Shown: positions 52,290-60,646 of the stretch, piece by piece
Layout of the letters: every line of letters begins with the position of its first letter
Numbering within the stretch: the stretch's first letter is position 1
Assembly (NCBI RefSeq): GCF_004136315.1
Contig: NZ_CP029562.1
Location: 4,859,501 to 4,923,500 of the forward strand
Length of the DNA: 64,000 bases
Direction: 5' to 3'
DNA from: Mesorhizobium sp. Pch-S
GTDB lineage: Bacteria > Pseudomonadota > Alphaproteobacteria > Rhizobiales > Rhizobiaceae
The notes under the pieces: generated by a model
Told to the model about the DNA's origin: nothing
Databases searched by the model: none
What the model saw: the letters and a program-made list of their open reading frames with translations, nothing else
Position numbers and translations under genes: made by a program

Positions 52290-52931
52290 ATGTCCCGCAT
52301 TCCACACTCCGATAACCCATCGTCCGCAACCGCACTGAAACTGGAAGTCGTGGTGCTTCCCGTCGCCGACGTCGATCGCGCCAAGGCATTTTATGCCGGT
52401 CTCGGCTGGCGGCTCGATGCCGACTTCGTCAACGGCGACGCCTTCCGTGTCGTGCAGTTTACGCCGCCCGGCTCAAACGCCTCGATCCATTTCGGCAAGG
52501 GGTTGACGCCGGCGGCACCCGGCTCGGCACAGGGGCTCTATCTCATCGTCAGCGACATCGCGGCGGCGCGTGCAAACCTCAATGCGCATGGCGTCGCGGT
52601 CAGCGAAGCGTTCCATCGCGCCGCTGTCGGTGGACCGGCCTTGCCCGGACGTGACCCGGAAGGGCGAAGCTACAACTCCTTCGCCACGTTCAGCGATCCG
52701 GACGGCAATGGCTGGATCCTCCAGGAGATCACCGCGCGGTTGCCGGGACGCGTCGAGCCGGACGTCACCGCCTACGGTTTGGTGGCCGACCTGGCGGCGG
52801 CACTTCGGCGCGCGGCAGAGGCGCATGGCGAACACGAGAAGCGCAACGGCGGCCAGCACGACTTCAACTGGCCCGAATGGTATGCCGCCTACATGGTGGC
52901 GGAAAAAGCCGGTTCGGAACTGCCGCTTTGA
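52290..52931 (+). CDS. VOC-family protein (glyoxalase/bleomycin-resistance fold)
   Basis: A 213-residue protein. Residues about 18-147 are a VOC domain: LEVVVLPVADVDRAKAFYAG near 18-37, and SYNSFATFSDPDGNGWILQE near 128-147 with a metal-type Glu at the end. The last 65 residues add a charged tail (AEAHGEHEKRNGGQHDFNWP, then WYAAYMVAEKAG) that resembles the small antibiotic-biosynthesis-like extension seen in other rhizobial VOC proteins. The start ATG 52290 follows GGAAAGGAAACG. It lies between the SDR and the AraC-type regulator and may share their substrate. Confidence 0.82.
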   Translation: MSRIPHSDNPSSATALKLEVVVLPVADVDRAKAFYAGLGWRLDADFVNGDAFRVVQFTPPGSNASIHFGKGLTPAAPGSAQGLYLIVSDIAAARANLNAHGVAVSEAFHRAAVGGPALPGRDPEGRSYNSFATFSDPDGNGWILQEITARLPGRVEPDVTAYGLVADLAAALRRAAEAHGEHEKRNGGQHDFNWPEWYAAYMVAEKAGSELPL

Positions 52932-53003
52932 GGGCAAGATGGAAAGTGTCCTGAATCTCGGCTATTCCACTTTCTGCGCCATAGATCCCGAAGGAATGTG
53001 CTG

Positions 53004-53951
53004 ATGTTGCGGATCGGTTTCGTCCTGACGCCCGGCTTCCAGATGATGAGCCTTGCCGCCGCTTCGGCGTTCGAGTTCGCCAATCTGGTTGCCGGCGAGA
53101 AGGTTTACGACATGGAGATCCTGTCGGAGACGGGCGGCCTGTTGAGCAATTCGTTCGGCATCCCGATCGAGACGCGCAAGCTACGCCTGTCCGGCTATGA
53201 CACGCTGATCTTCGGAACCGGGATCGTCATCGACCAGCCGGCTCCCGCAATCGTGGCGTTTGCCCGCAAGGCCTTCAGGTCGGCGCGCCGCATCGCCTCG
53301 ATCTGCATGGGCGCCGCCATTCTCGCGGAGGCCGGCCTTCTCGACGGCCGGCGGGCAACCACGCACTGGCTTGTCGCCAGCAAGCTGCAGGCGCGTTACC
53401 CGAAGGTGCGCATGGAAGAGGACCGCATCTTCATCGTCGACGGCTCGGTCTGGACTTCGGCCGGGATGAGCGCAGGCGTCGATATGGCGCTCGGCATGAT
53501 CGAGAAGGATCTCGGTGCGGATCTGGCGCGGGCGGTGGCGCAGCGGCTGGTGCTCTACCACCGCCGCGCCGGCGGCCAGTCGCAGCATTCCGAGCTGCTG
53601 GCCCTCGATCCCAAGTCCGATCGCATCCAGAAGGCGCTGGCCTATGCCAGGACCAACCTGCGATCGGCGCTTTCTGTGGAGGAACTCGCCGAGGCTGCCC
53701 ATCTGAGCCCGCGGCAGTTCAGCCGCGCCTTCCGCGCCGAGACGGGGCAAACGCCGGCCAAGGCCGTGGAGAACCTGCGGCTCGAAACTGCACGCGTGAT
53801 GATGGAGCAGAGCCGGCATCCGATCGAGGTGGTCGCCGCCGAGACCGGTTTCGCCGATCGCGAGCGCATGCGGCGCGCCTTCATCCGTGCCTTCGGGCAG
53901 CCGCCGATGGCGATCCGGCGCAGCGCGCGGGAATCGTCGCTGGCGAACTGA
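53004..53951 (+). CDS. GlxA-family AraC-type regulator with DJ-1/PfpI domain
   Basis: A 315-residue regulator. The N-terminal DJ-1/PfpI class I amidotransferase-like domain (about 1-190) shows RIASICMGAAILAEAGLLDG near 97-116, with the nucleophile-elbow Cys preserved. The C-terminal AraC domain has two helix-turn-helix units (ALSVEELAEAAHLSPRQFSR, then HPIEVVAAETGFADRERMRR) near 225-305. Members of this class regulate small-molecule catabolism or detoxification. The start ATG 53004 lies eight bases after AAGGA. It probably controls the SDR-VOC genes upstream. Confidence 0.9.
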   Translation: MLRIGFVLTPGFQMMSLAAASAFEFANLVAGEKVYDMEILSETGGLLSNSFGIPIETRKLRLSGYDTLIFGTGIVIDQPAPAIVAFARKAFRSARRIASICMGAAILAEAGLLDGRRATTHWLVASKLQARYPKVRMEEDRIFIVDGSVWTSAGMSAGVDMALGMIEKDLGADLARAVAQRLVLYHRRAGGQSQHSELLALDPKSDRIQKALAYARTNLRSALSVEELAEAAHLSPRQFSRAFRAETGQTPAKAVENLRLETARVMMEQSRHPIEVVAAETGFADRERMRRAFIRAFGQPPMAIRRSARESSLAN

Positions 53952-53954
53952 CAT

Positions 53955-54377
53955 TTGGAGCAGTTCCGGTTTTTACGGGAACGCTCTAACTCTTTGTTTT
54001 TATGCAATTCTGGACGCAAGACCGCGTACACTTTTGCTGGAATTTCTCTAGTAGAATACTCAGAAGCCTTCCGGAGGGACAAGCGCATTTCCAGCTATTG
54101 GTACATCTCGATCCTGCCTCCACGCGCGCGGAACACACTTTCCCAAACAGGCCCGTTGATAGCATTTCTCCAGGGGCAGCCCGAGCTCAGGCAGACGGAC
54201 GCCGTCAGTTTTGGCGGCGCGGATGGCCGGCCATGGCTCAGCATAACGATCGTGAGCGCGACGCCGGCAGGTGACTGGGCCAGTGACGGCGCATACATTG
54301 CTCAATTCAATCGGGTCGAAATGGTCTGCTCCGATTTTGACCGGCGAGAGTCTACGAGGAGATATGCGCGAGAATAG
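53955..54377 (+). CDS. hypothetical protein, partly derived from a repeat
   Basis: An open frame of 140 codons from TTG 53955. The first 32 residues are encoded by an interspersed repeat and are unlikely to be an original protein. From about residue 46 the sequence looks protein-like (SSYWYISILPPRARNTLSQT, FLQGQPELRQTDAVSFGGAD, WLSITIVSATPAGDWASDG), with normal codon usage, but I recognise no family. No convincing start or ribosome site follows the repeat. It may be the remnant of a gene truncated at its 5-prime end by the repeat, or a real protein using the repeat as its start. Confidence 0.35.
   Translation: MEQFRFLRERSNSLFLCNSGRKTAYTFAGISLVEYSEAFRRDKRISSYWYISILPPRARNTLSQTGPLIAFLQGQPELRQTDAVSFGGADGRPWLSITIVSATPAGDWASDGAYIAQFNRVEMVCSDFDRRESTRRYARE
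53957..54048. repeat. Mesorhizobium-type interspersed palindromic repeat
   Basis: The segment starts GGAGCAGTTCCGGTTTTTAC and includes CGCTCTAACTCTTTGTTTTT, ATGCAATTCTGGACGCAAGA and ACTTTTGCTGGAATT. From memory this matches a roughly 100-base repeat that occurs in many copies in Mesorhizobium and related genomes, with one GAGC-TTCC end inverted against the other. It begins six bases after the AraC-type gene stop and runs into the following open frame. It is unlike the repeat at 43123. Confidence 0.65.
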
Positions 54378-54454
54378 CCGGGTTCCTTCAGTGGGATATC
54401 GCAGCCGACAACAATGAGTAGCCGACCCTGGAGGTCGGCATCTGCCTCGCCGGA

Positions 54455-56455
54455 TCACGCCACCGCCAGTTGATCACCCCGCGCCAGCTGGATGCTCGGC
54501 ATATGGCAACGGATGAAGCCTGTCTCGGTCTTGCGAAGCGGCGGGCGGCTTTCGGCGCAGACCGTTCCGATCTGTCGCGGGCAGCGGCCCGCGAGCGGGC
54601 ATCCTTGCCCGCCTGCCGACGTCTCGCCGGGTATGGCCGGGGGGCTTGCGACATACTGGTCCCTGCGCAGCCCGGGTGCGGCCTGGAGCAGCATCTGGGT
54701 GTAGGGGTGCAGGGGGGATTCCAGCAGTGTGGCGGTCTCCGCCATCTGCAGGAGCTCGCCCCGGTATAGCACCGCCACCCTGTCGGCCAGCTGCTGCACG
54801 ACGGCAAGATCATGCGAGATGAACAGCATCGCGACGGAATGCCGCTTCTTGAGCGACTGCAGCAGCTCGACAATGCGCGACTGGACCGACACGTCGAGCG
54901 CCGACAGGATCTCGTCGCAGATCAGAAGCTTCGGGCTGACCAGCAAGGCGCGTGCGATGGCGATGCGCTGGCGCTCGCCGCCTGAAAGCTGTTCGGGGTA
55001 GCGGTTGAGATAGCCGGCATGCAGGCCGACGCTCTCCAGCACCGTTTCGAGCGTCGTGGCATCGGATTTGATGCCGAAATGGCGCAGCGGCCGCTCCAGG
55101 ATCGTCTTGATGCGCCTGCGCGGATTGAGCGAGGCGTCGGGATTCTGGAAGATGTACTGGATCTGCCGCAATTGCTCGACGGAACGCTGCCGTAGCACCG
55201 GTGCCAGCGCGTCTCCATCGAGGCGGATTTTGCCCGATCGCGGCTCCAGCCGGCCGCTGATCGCGCGGGCGATAGTCGACTTGCCGCTGCCGGATTCGCC
55301 GACAAGGGCGACGACCTCGCCCGATTTCAGCTCGAAACCGATGTCGCGGGCAACGATGCTGTCTGCCTTGCCCAGAAGGGTCCGAAGCACACTTGGCGAT
55401 TGGTACGACAGGGCAAGATCCTCGACGCTGAGCACCGATCCGGCATCGATGTCCGGGCGAGGCGAACGAGCCCGTCTCGTCAGTGCGGCGACGGCCGGTT
55501 CGATGTCCTTCCAACGCATGCAGGCGACGGCCCTGTGTTTCTCCACCGGTTCGAGTGTCTGCGGAATGCTCTTGCAATCCGCCTTGGCGAAGTCGCAGCG
55601 CGGTTCGAATTTGCAACCGCCGGGGATCTGGTCCCGCCTCAGCATCCCGCGCAGGCCGCGGCCGCTGCTTGCTCCGTCGATCGTCGGGATCGACGCGATC
55701 AGGCCGCGCGAATAGGGATGCACCGGGGCAGACAGCAACGCGTCGCAGGGCGCGACCTCGACCAGCTGGCCGGCATACATCACGCCGACACGGTCGGCGA
55801 TCTGGCTGAGCAGAGCCAGATCGTGGGTGACGTAGAGCATCGCCATGCCGATGCTGCTTCTCAGATCCTTCAACAGCTGGATGATCTGGCGCTGGGTGGT
55901 GACGTCGAGGCCGGTTGTCGGCTCGTCCAGGACAAGCAGATCGGGATTGCACGAGACCGCCATGGCAATGGTGACGCGCTGCTGCTGGCCACCCGAAAGC
56001 TCATGCGGGAACCGGTGGCCGACATCCGGCAGCCCGACCAGGGCGAACAGCTCCGCAAGACGCCGTTCCATGGTCATGCCGGCCGGCAGGGCCTTATGTG
56101 TCGCGATCATCTCGCGGATCTGCGTTCCGACCCGCATGCCCGGGCTGAGCGAGGTCGTCGGATTCTGCGGAACAAGCGCGATGCGTTTGCCGCGCAGGCG
56201 GGCCAGCGACCTTGCATCGAGTTTCAGGAGGTCGATGCCGTCGAAAAGCACCTCGCCGGTCTGCGCCAGACTGTTGACGGCACCGTAGCCGAGAAGACGG
56301 TAGGCGACGGTGGATTTGCCGCAACCAGACTCCCCGACCAGTCCGAACGCTTCCCCGCGCGCGATGTCGAACGAGACGCCCTGGACGACATTCGTCCAGC
56401 TGCCTGGGCGGCCATAGGCGATGCCGAGATTGCGGACTTCGATCAGCGTCTGCAT
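54455..56455 (-). CDS. Dipeptide/oligopeptide-type ABC transporter, fused double ATPase
   Basis: A 666-residue protein containing two complete nucleotide-binding domains that are usually separate DppD and DppF subunits. The first has Walker A GLVGESGCGKSTVAYRLLG near 39-57, LSGGQQQRVTIAMAV and LLVLDEPTTGLD, and ends with the oligopeptide-transporter tail CKFEPRCDFAKADCKSIPQ. The second has VALVGESGSGKSTIARAISG near 360-379, LSGGERQRIAIARALL and LLICDEILSALD, and ends CPLAGRCPRQIGTVCAES. Both cysteine tails typical of Opp/Dpp ATPases are present. It follows the second permease by two bases. Last gene of the onium/peptide-type operon. Confidence 0.93.
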   Translation of the reverse strand: MQTLIEVRNLGIAYGRPGSWTNVVQGVSFDIARGEAFGLVGESGCGKSTVAYRLLGYGAVNSLAQTGEVLFDGIDLLKLDARSLARLRGKRIALVPQNPTTSLSPGMRVGTQIREMIATHKALPAGMTMERRLAELFALVGLPDVGHRFPHELSGGQQQRVTIAMAVSCNPDLLVLDEPTTGLDVTTQRQIIQLLKDLRSSIGMAMLYVTHDLALLSQIADRVGVMYAGQLVEVAPCDALLSAPVHPYSRGLIASIPTIDGASSGRGLRGMLRRDQIPGGCKFEPRCDFAKADCKSIPQTLEPVEKHRAVACMRWKDIEPAVAALTRRARSPRPDIDAGSVLSVEDLALSYQSPSVLRTLLGKADSIVARDIGFELKSGEVVALVGESGSGKSTIARAISGRLEPRSGKIRLDGDALAPVLRQRSVEQLRQIQYIFQNPDASLNPRRRIKTILERPLRHFGIKSDATTLETVLESVGLHAGYLNRYPEQLSGGERQRIAIARALLVSPKLLICDEILSALDVSVQSRIVELLQSLKKRHSVAMLFISHDLAVVQQLADRVAVLYRGELLQMAETATLLESPLHPYTQMLLQAAPGLRRDQYVASPPAIPGETSAGGQGCPLAGRCPRQIGTVCAESRPPLRKTETGFIRCHMPSIQLARGDQLAVA

Positions 56456-56457
56456 CG

Positions 56458-57330
56458 TCAGGCTCCCATCACGGGCCGCTGGCCGAGCATGCGCGACAGG
56501 CCGTCGGTGAAAAGGTTGAATCCGATGACGAGTGATGCGAGGCCAAGTCCCGGCCCGAAAACCGTCATCGGCGAGGCGATCAGGAGGTTGCGGTTCTCGC
56601 TGATCATCAGGCCCCATTCCGGGGTCGGCGGGCGGATGCCGAAGCCGAGGAAGCCAAGTGCCCCGATCAGGATCGGCGCATAGCTCAGCCGCAGCGAAAA
56701 TTCGACGAGCAGCACATTGGCGGTGTTGGGCAGGATTTCGCGGAACACGACGGACAGTGTTCCTTCACCGCGCAGCTCCGCTGCGGCGACATATTCGCGG
56801 GTCGCGACCTCCATCGCTGCTGCGCGAGCGATGCGCGTGATGCGGGGCGCATAGACGATGGCAACCACGACGATGATGAGGGCCGGTTGTCCCGCGAGGG
56901 CGGGGCCGGCGGCAATGATCATGACCAGCGCCAGCGCCAGGAACGGTATGCTGATCATCGCTTCGACGACACGCTGCAGGATGTCGTCGAGCCAGCCGCC
57001 GACATAACCGGAGACGAGACCGATCGCGGCACCCGCGACCATTCCAAGCACGGTGCCGGCGAAGGAAAGCAGAAGCACGATATGGGCGCCGTACATGAAG
57101 CGGCTGAAGACATCGCGGCCGATCTGATCAAGTCCCATGGGGTGCTGCCAAGATGCCCCGGAAAGCGGCAGTCCCGCACCCATTTCGGCATAGCCGAAAG
57201 GGGTCCAAAAGATGCCGATGGTCGCAAACAGCAGATGGGTGGCAAGGATGATTGCGCCGGCCTTGAATGGCCCTGGCGCGGTATGCCAGCCGTGGAAGGA
57301 TCTGGCCGGGCGGGATACGATCGCGCTCAT
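56458..57330 (-). CDS. ABC transporter permease (DppC type)
   Basis: A 290-residue inner-membrane permease with about six helices. It shows the DppC/OppC N-terminal pattern (GAIILATHLLFATIGIFWTP; HPMGLDQIGRDVFSRFMYGA near 80-99) and the coupling loop REYVAAAELRGEGTLSVVFR near 183-202, then LPNTANVLLVEFSLRLSYA. The start at 57330 overlaps the stop of the DppB-like gene (TGATG). It partners the 57330-58280 permease and the fused ATPase. Confidence 0.92.
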   Translation of the reverse strand: MSAIVSRPARSFHGWHTAPGPFKAGAIILATHLLFATIGIFWTPFGYAEMGAGLPLSGASWQHPMGLDQIGRDVFSRFMYGAHIVLLLSFAGTVLGMVAGAAIGLVSGYVGGWLDDILQRVVEAMISIPFLALALVMIIAAGPALAGQPALIIVVVAIVYAPRITRIARAAAMEVATREYVAAAELRGEGTLSVVFREILPNTANVLLVEFSLRLSYAPILIGALGFLGFGIRPPTPEWGLMISENRNLLIASPMTVFGPGLGLASLVIGFNLFTDGLSRMLGQRPVMGA

Positions 57331-58280
57331 CAGCGTGTCCTCAGGCGTGGTTGCAGCAGCACTGCACAGATGTCGGCAACGAGGTTGGCCGCGACGTAGA
57401 CGGCAGCGCTGATCATCACGGTTGCCTTGATCAGCGGGATGTCGCGCAGCTGCAGCGCATCGATGAGCAGGGTGCCGAAACCCGGATAGGAGAAGACACG
57501 CTCCACGATCACCACGCCGCCGATCAGGAAGCCGAGGTTGAGGGCCGTCACATTGAGCGCCGGCACTAGGGCGTTGGGCAAGGCGTGTCGCCACAGCACC
57601 GCCGAAGGACGCATGCCCTTCAGCTCGGCCAACCTGACATAGTCGGAGCGCAGCACTTCGATCAGGCTGTCGCGCAGCACGCGGATGGCATAGACGGCCA
57701 TCATGATGGCGAGCGTCGTCGCCGGCAGGATCATCGCGCGCAGCATCTCCGGCCAGCTGCTGTGTTCCGAAACCGTTGCCAGTGCCGGCAGGATCGGGAC
57801 GGCGACGGCAAACAGGAACAGCAGGATCGTCGCCAGCAGGAAGTCGGGCAACGACAGCAGCACCAGCGTGATGACCGAGATGATGTTGTCTACTGCTTTG
57901 CCCCGGTTCGTCGCCTGGATGATCGCGGGAACCAACGCCAGGACCAGGTAAAGCACGAAGGCAAACAGCGAGAGTAGCAGCGTGTTGACGATGCGGGGCC
58001 CGAGCACGTCGGCGATCGGCCGCCCGGTCGCGAGCGAGGCGCCGAAATCACCGTGCAGCAGATTGCCGAGCCACTGGAAGTAGCGGGTCAGTGGTGGCTG
58101 GTCGAGGTGCAGCTGGCTGCGCAGCACCTCCAGCGCCTTTGCCGTCGCATCACGTCCGAGGATGCGGGTCGCGATGTCACCCGGCAAGGCTTCGAGGATC
58201 AGGAAGATCAGGACCGAGACGATCAGGAGTGTCAGGGCCGAGAGCAGGATCCGGCTGGCGAGGAGGCGCAATATGCTCAT
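57330..58280 (-). CDS. ABC transporter permease (DppB type)
   Basis: A 316-residue permease with about six helices. It opens MSILRLLASRILLSALTLLI, with GDFGASLATGRPIADVLGPR near 87-106 and the coupling region SDYVRLAELKGMRPSAVLWR near 206-225, then HALPNALVPALNVTALNLGF and VVIVERVFSYPGFGTLLIDA, all DppB/OppB signatures. It overlaps the cupin gene by ATGA, so the lyase-like cupin and the transporter are translated together. Confidence 0.92.
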   Translation of the reverse strand: MSILRLLASRILLSALTLLIVSVLIFLILEALPGDIATRILGRDATAKALEVLRSQLHLDQPPLTRYFQWLGNLLHGDFGASLATGRPIADVLGPRIVNTLLLSLFAFVLYLVLALVPAIIQATNRGKAVDNIISVITLVLLSLPDFLLATILLFLFAVAVPILPALATVSEHSSWPEMLRAMILPATTLAIMMAVYAIRVLRDSLIEVLRSDYVRLAELKGMRPSAVLWRHALPNALVPALNVTALNLGFLIGGVVIVERVFSYPGFGTLLIDALQLRDIPLIKATVMISAAVYVAANLVADICAVLLQPRLRTR

Positions 58281-58942
58281 TTCAGATCCAGTCCGGCTTG
58301 TGGTGGGGCGGCATCCACCGGCATGTGATCCGGGATGAATGCCGCATCGGTATCGAGGTCGCCCTCCCAGATGTAAAGCAGGACCAGGGGTCTTTCGGCC
58401 GAGAGCGTCGCGTGCGGCATCCACGACGGATGGTGGATAATCGCTTCGGTGCCGCGCGATGCCCAGTCCGCATGTCCGGCGCGCCAGAACGAAGGGCCGG
58501 TGACTGTATAATAGAGCTCATCGGCGGGGTGATGGTGAAGCGGGTAGTGCGTCCTGGGCCCGAGGAACATCAGGCCGAATGCGATGTCAGGGGCGGTGAT
58601 CAGTGCAGGCGGACCGCCCTGCGGGCCGCAGATGATGCCGTAGCCATAGTTGTCGCCGAATTCGCTGGAAGGTGGATTGGCGAGGTATGTCTTGCTGCGG
58701 GTGATATGGAGATGCGGCAGCAATTCGGACAGCGACCGCGCCAGCTCCGAGCTGCCATGGCGGGAAATCAGTTCGCTTTCGCAGGCTTCCTGGATAGGCA
58801 CGCGCGCTGCCGGCACCGGCCGTACCGGCGGCAGGCTGGCCTGCAGTGCGCGGAGCCGAGCCGCATGTGAGCGGGACACCGGCAGTGCGTCGCTGTCCAG
58901 CGCGTCCGCGAAGCTCTGCAGGAAGGTCGTCAGCACTTTCAT
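58277..58942 (-). CDS. DddL-like cupin, DMSP lyase family
   Basis: A 221-residue protein. A helical N-terminal half precedes a cupin core with FGDNYGYGIICGPQG near 95-109, GLMFLGPRTHYPLHHHPADE near 123-142 (candidate metal ligands His137, His138, Glu142, Tyr133 or Tyr144), EAIIHHPSWMPHATL near 166-180 (His177) and LVLLYIWEGDL near 186-196. This is the dimethylsulfoniopropionate-lyase family layout; DddL splits DMSP to dimethyl sulfide and acrylate by beta-elimination. No signal peptide is seen. Being inside an uptake operon it should act on the imported ligand, which need not be DMSP in a soil bacterium. The start at 58942 is preferred over 59059 for its AGAGG site. Confidence 0.78.
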   Translation of the reverse strand: MKVLTTFLQSFADALDSDALPVSRSHAARLRALQASLPPVRPVPAARVPIQEACESELISRHGSSELARSLSELLPHLHITRSKTYLANPPSSEFGDNYGYGIICGPQGGPPALITAPDIAFGLMFLGPRTHYPLHHHPADELYYTVTGPSFWRAGHADWASRGTEAIIHHPSWMPHATLSAERPLVLLYIWEGDLDTDAAFIPDHMPVDAAPPQAGLDLK

Positions 58943-58956
58943 AAAAGCATCCTCTT

Positions 58957-58980
58957 CCGCGGAGCAGGTCTGCTCCGCGG
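58957..58980. other. intercistronic palindrome (RNA hairpin)
   Basis: CCGCGGAGCAG (58957-58967) and CTGCTCCGCGG (58970-58980) form a perfect 11-bp inverted repeat with a 2-base centre, between the binding-protein gene and the cupin gene. There is no U-tract. It abuts the ribosome site of the cupin, so it may protect the binding-protein mRNA from 3-prime decay and dampen downstream expression. Confidence 0.65.
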
Positions 58981-59009
58981 CTCCAGTTTGTTTGGTGATG
59001 AAGCGCCGG

Positions 59010-60536
59010 CTATTGGCTGCAGGTGAGCTCGGAATAGTCGATGCGGTTGACGTCGACATTGGGCTTGAAACCGGTGCAGCCCTTACGCAGGCCTGCGACG
59101 ATGGACGTGAACACCGGCAGGATCATGCCACCCTCGTCGGCGACGATGCGCTGCGCGTCACGATAGAGGCCGATGCGGTCCTGGTCGTTGGTGGTCTGGC
59201 CTGCCTTGACGACGAGTGCATCGAAGTCGTCACGCTTCCAGTGCGTCTCGTTCCATTCGGACTTGCTGTTGAGCGACAGCGTCAGGGCTTCGGCCGGGGG
59301 GCGGGCGCTGGTGTAGGAGATGACGGCCGGCTTCTTCAGCCAGATCGTGTCCCAATAGCCTTCCGCCGGTGACGGGATGACGTTGACCTTGATGCCGGCA
59401 GGCGCCGCCATCTGGGCGTAGACCTGGGCGAGCAGCAGCATGCCGGGATAGGAATCCGACGTGTAGAGATCGAACTCGATGCCGTCGGCATGGCCGGCTT
59501 CCGCCAGCAACGCCTTGGCGCGCTCGACATCCGCCGTCTTGGGAGCCGTTCCGAGGCCCAGCGGCGAGCTCGGTGGGATGGGCGCGTCGTTTCCGATCTC
59601 GCCATAGCCGAGCAGCACGGTGTCGAGGATCTTCTGACGATCCATGACGAGCTTCATCGCTTCGCGGACCTTGGGATTGTCGAAGGGCCGCGTGTCCGTC
59701 CACACGGCGACATAGAGCGAGGTGGCTCCCGGCGTAGAGACGAGCTCGACGGCCGGATTGTCCTTGAGTGTGATCAGGCTGGTCGGATCGACGGTCAGCG
59801 ACAGATCCACCGAACCCGAAAGCAGCGCGGACAGCCGCGAGGTCGATTCCAGGCTTGTCGTGATCTCGAGGCAATCGGCCTTCGGCAGGCCGGCGCGCCA
59901 ATAATTGGCGTTGCGGCGCAGAACGCGGACGGCGCCGTTGATGGTGAAGCTCTCCTGTACGAAAGGTCCGGTCCCGTCACCCTTGACGCGCAGGTCTTCG
60001 GCCTTGGCGCCATCTGGAACCATCAAGGCGTATTTCGTCGCGATCAGCATCGGCAGCTCGACGACAGGTTGCTTGACCTTGAAACGCACGGTGTGGTCGT
60101 CAACGGCGGTGATGCCGTCGGCATCAAGGAAGGCAAGGGTCGAGAAACCGCCGGGTGAAACAGCTGGATCGAGCAGCCGGCGGTATGAATAGGCGACGTC
60201 GGCGGCGTCGAAGTCCGAACCGTCATGGAACTTGACGCCCTTCCTCAGGTGGAAGGTCCATTCCGTCGCATCGGCGTTGGATTCCCAGGATTCGGCAAGC
60301 ACCGGTATCGGCTGCATCGCGTTGTTGCGGTCGACGAGCGGCTCGTAGACCGCGCGGATATGATAGACGCTGTCGGTGCCGATGAGTGCCGCCGGATCCA
60401 TGGTCTGCTTTTCGCCATCTGATTCGTAACCGAGCACGCGCATGCAGCTTTGTTGCGCAAAAGCGGCTGTGGCTGGCAGCGAGCAAGCCCCCAGGAGCAG
60501 CGCCACCGCGGTGTTTTTCACGAGATTGGTTTTCAT
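59010..60536 (-). CDS. ABC transporter substrate-binding protein (family 5, peptide/opine type)
   Basis: A 508-residue periplasmic receptor of the SBP_bac_5 family. The signal peptide MKTNLVKNTAVALLLGACSL ends near AFA-QQS, about residue 27. Motifs are QTMDPAALIGTDSVYHIRAV near 44-63, YEPLVDRNN, EWTFHLRKGVKFHDGSDFDA near 92-111 and ADVAYSYRRLLDP. The C-terminal RQKILDTVLLGYGEIGNDAP is also typical. It is the first gene of the operon, behind a promoter that is duplicated before the secreted lyase. Family members bind peptides, opines, glutathione, nickel chelates and other zwitterions. Confidence 0.92.
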   Translation of the reverse strand: MKTNLVKNTAVALLLGACSLPATAAFAQQSCMRVLGYESDGEKQTMDPAALIGTDSVYHIRAVYEPLVDRNNAMQPIPVLAESWESNADATEWTFHLRKGVKFHDGSDFDAADVAYSYRRLLDPAVSPGGFSTLAFLDADGITAVDDHTVRFKVKQPVVELPMLIATKYALMVPDGAKAEDLRVKGDGTGPFVQESFTINGAVRVLRRNANYWRAGLPKADCLEITTSLESTSRLSALLSGSVDLSLTVDPTSLITLKDNPAVELVSTPGATSLYVAVWTDTRPFDNPKVREAMKLVMDRQKILDTVLLGYGEIGNDAPIPPSSPLGLGTAPKTADVERAKALLAEAGHADGIEFDLYTSDSYPGMLLLAQVYAQMAAPAGIKVNVIPSPAEGYWDTIWLKKPAVISYTSARPPAEALTLSLNSKSEWNETHWKRDDFDALVVKAGQTTNDQDRIGLYRDAQRIVADEGGMILPVFTSIVAGLRKGCTGFKPNVDVNRIDYSELTCSQ

Positions 60537-60566
60537 ATCCTCCCCCCATTTTCGGGCTTATCGAGA

Positions 60567-60637
60567 GACTATGAAAACGCTGCCGTTCCCTTGCAAACGA
60601 TTAGAATTAACGTCTACATGAACAGAATTCATGTGGC
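60567..60637. promoter_or_regulatory. promoter plus conserved operator, SBP operon/LysR (copy A)
   Basis: On the minus strand TTGCAA (60591-60596) and CATAGT (60568-60573) with a 17-base spacer form the promoter of the binding-protein operon. Just behind the -35 a conserved element (60593-60633) begins GCAAACGATTAGAATTAACG and contains the perfect inverted repeat ACATGAA (60616-60622), CAGAA, TTCATGT (60628-60634). The same promoter and element, 31 of 41 positions identical, recur before the secreted lyase at 63242-63308. LysR-type activators bind at such positions. Confidence 0.75.
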
Positions 60638-60646
60638 TTGCGAGAG

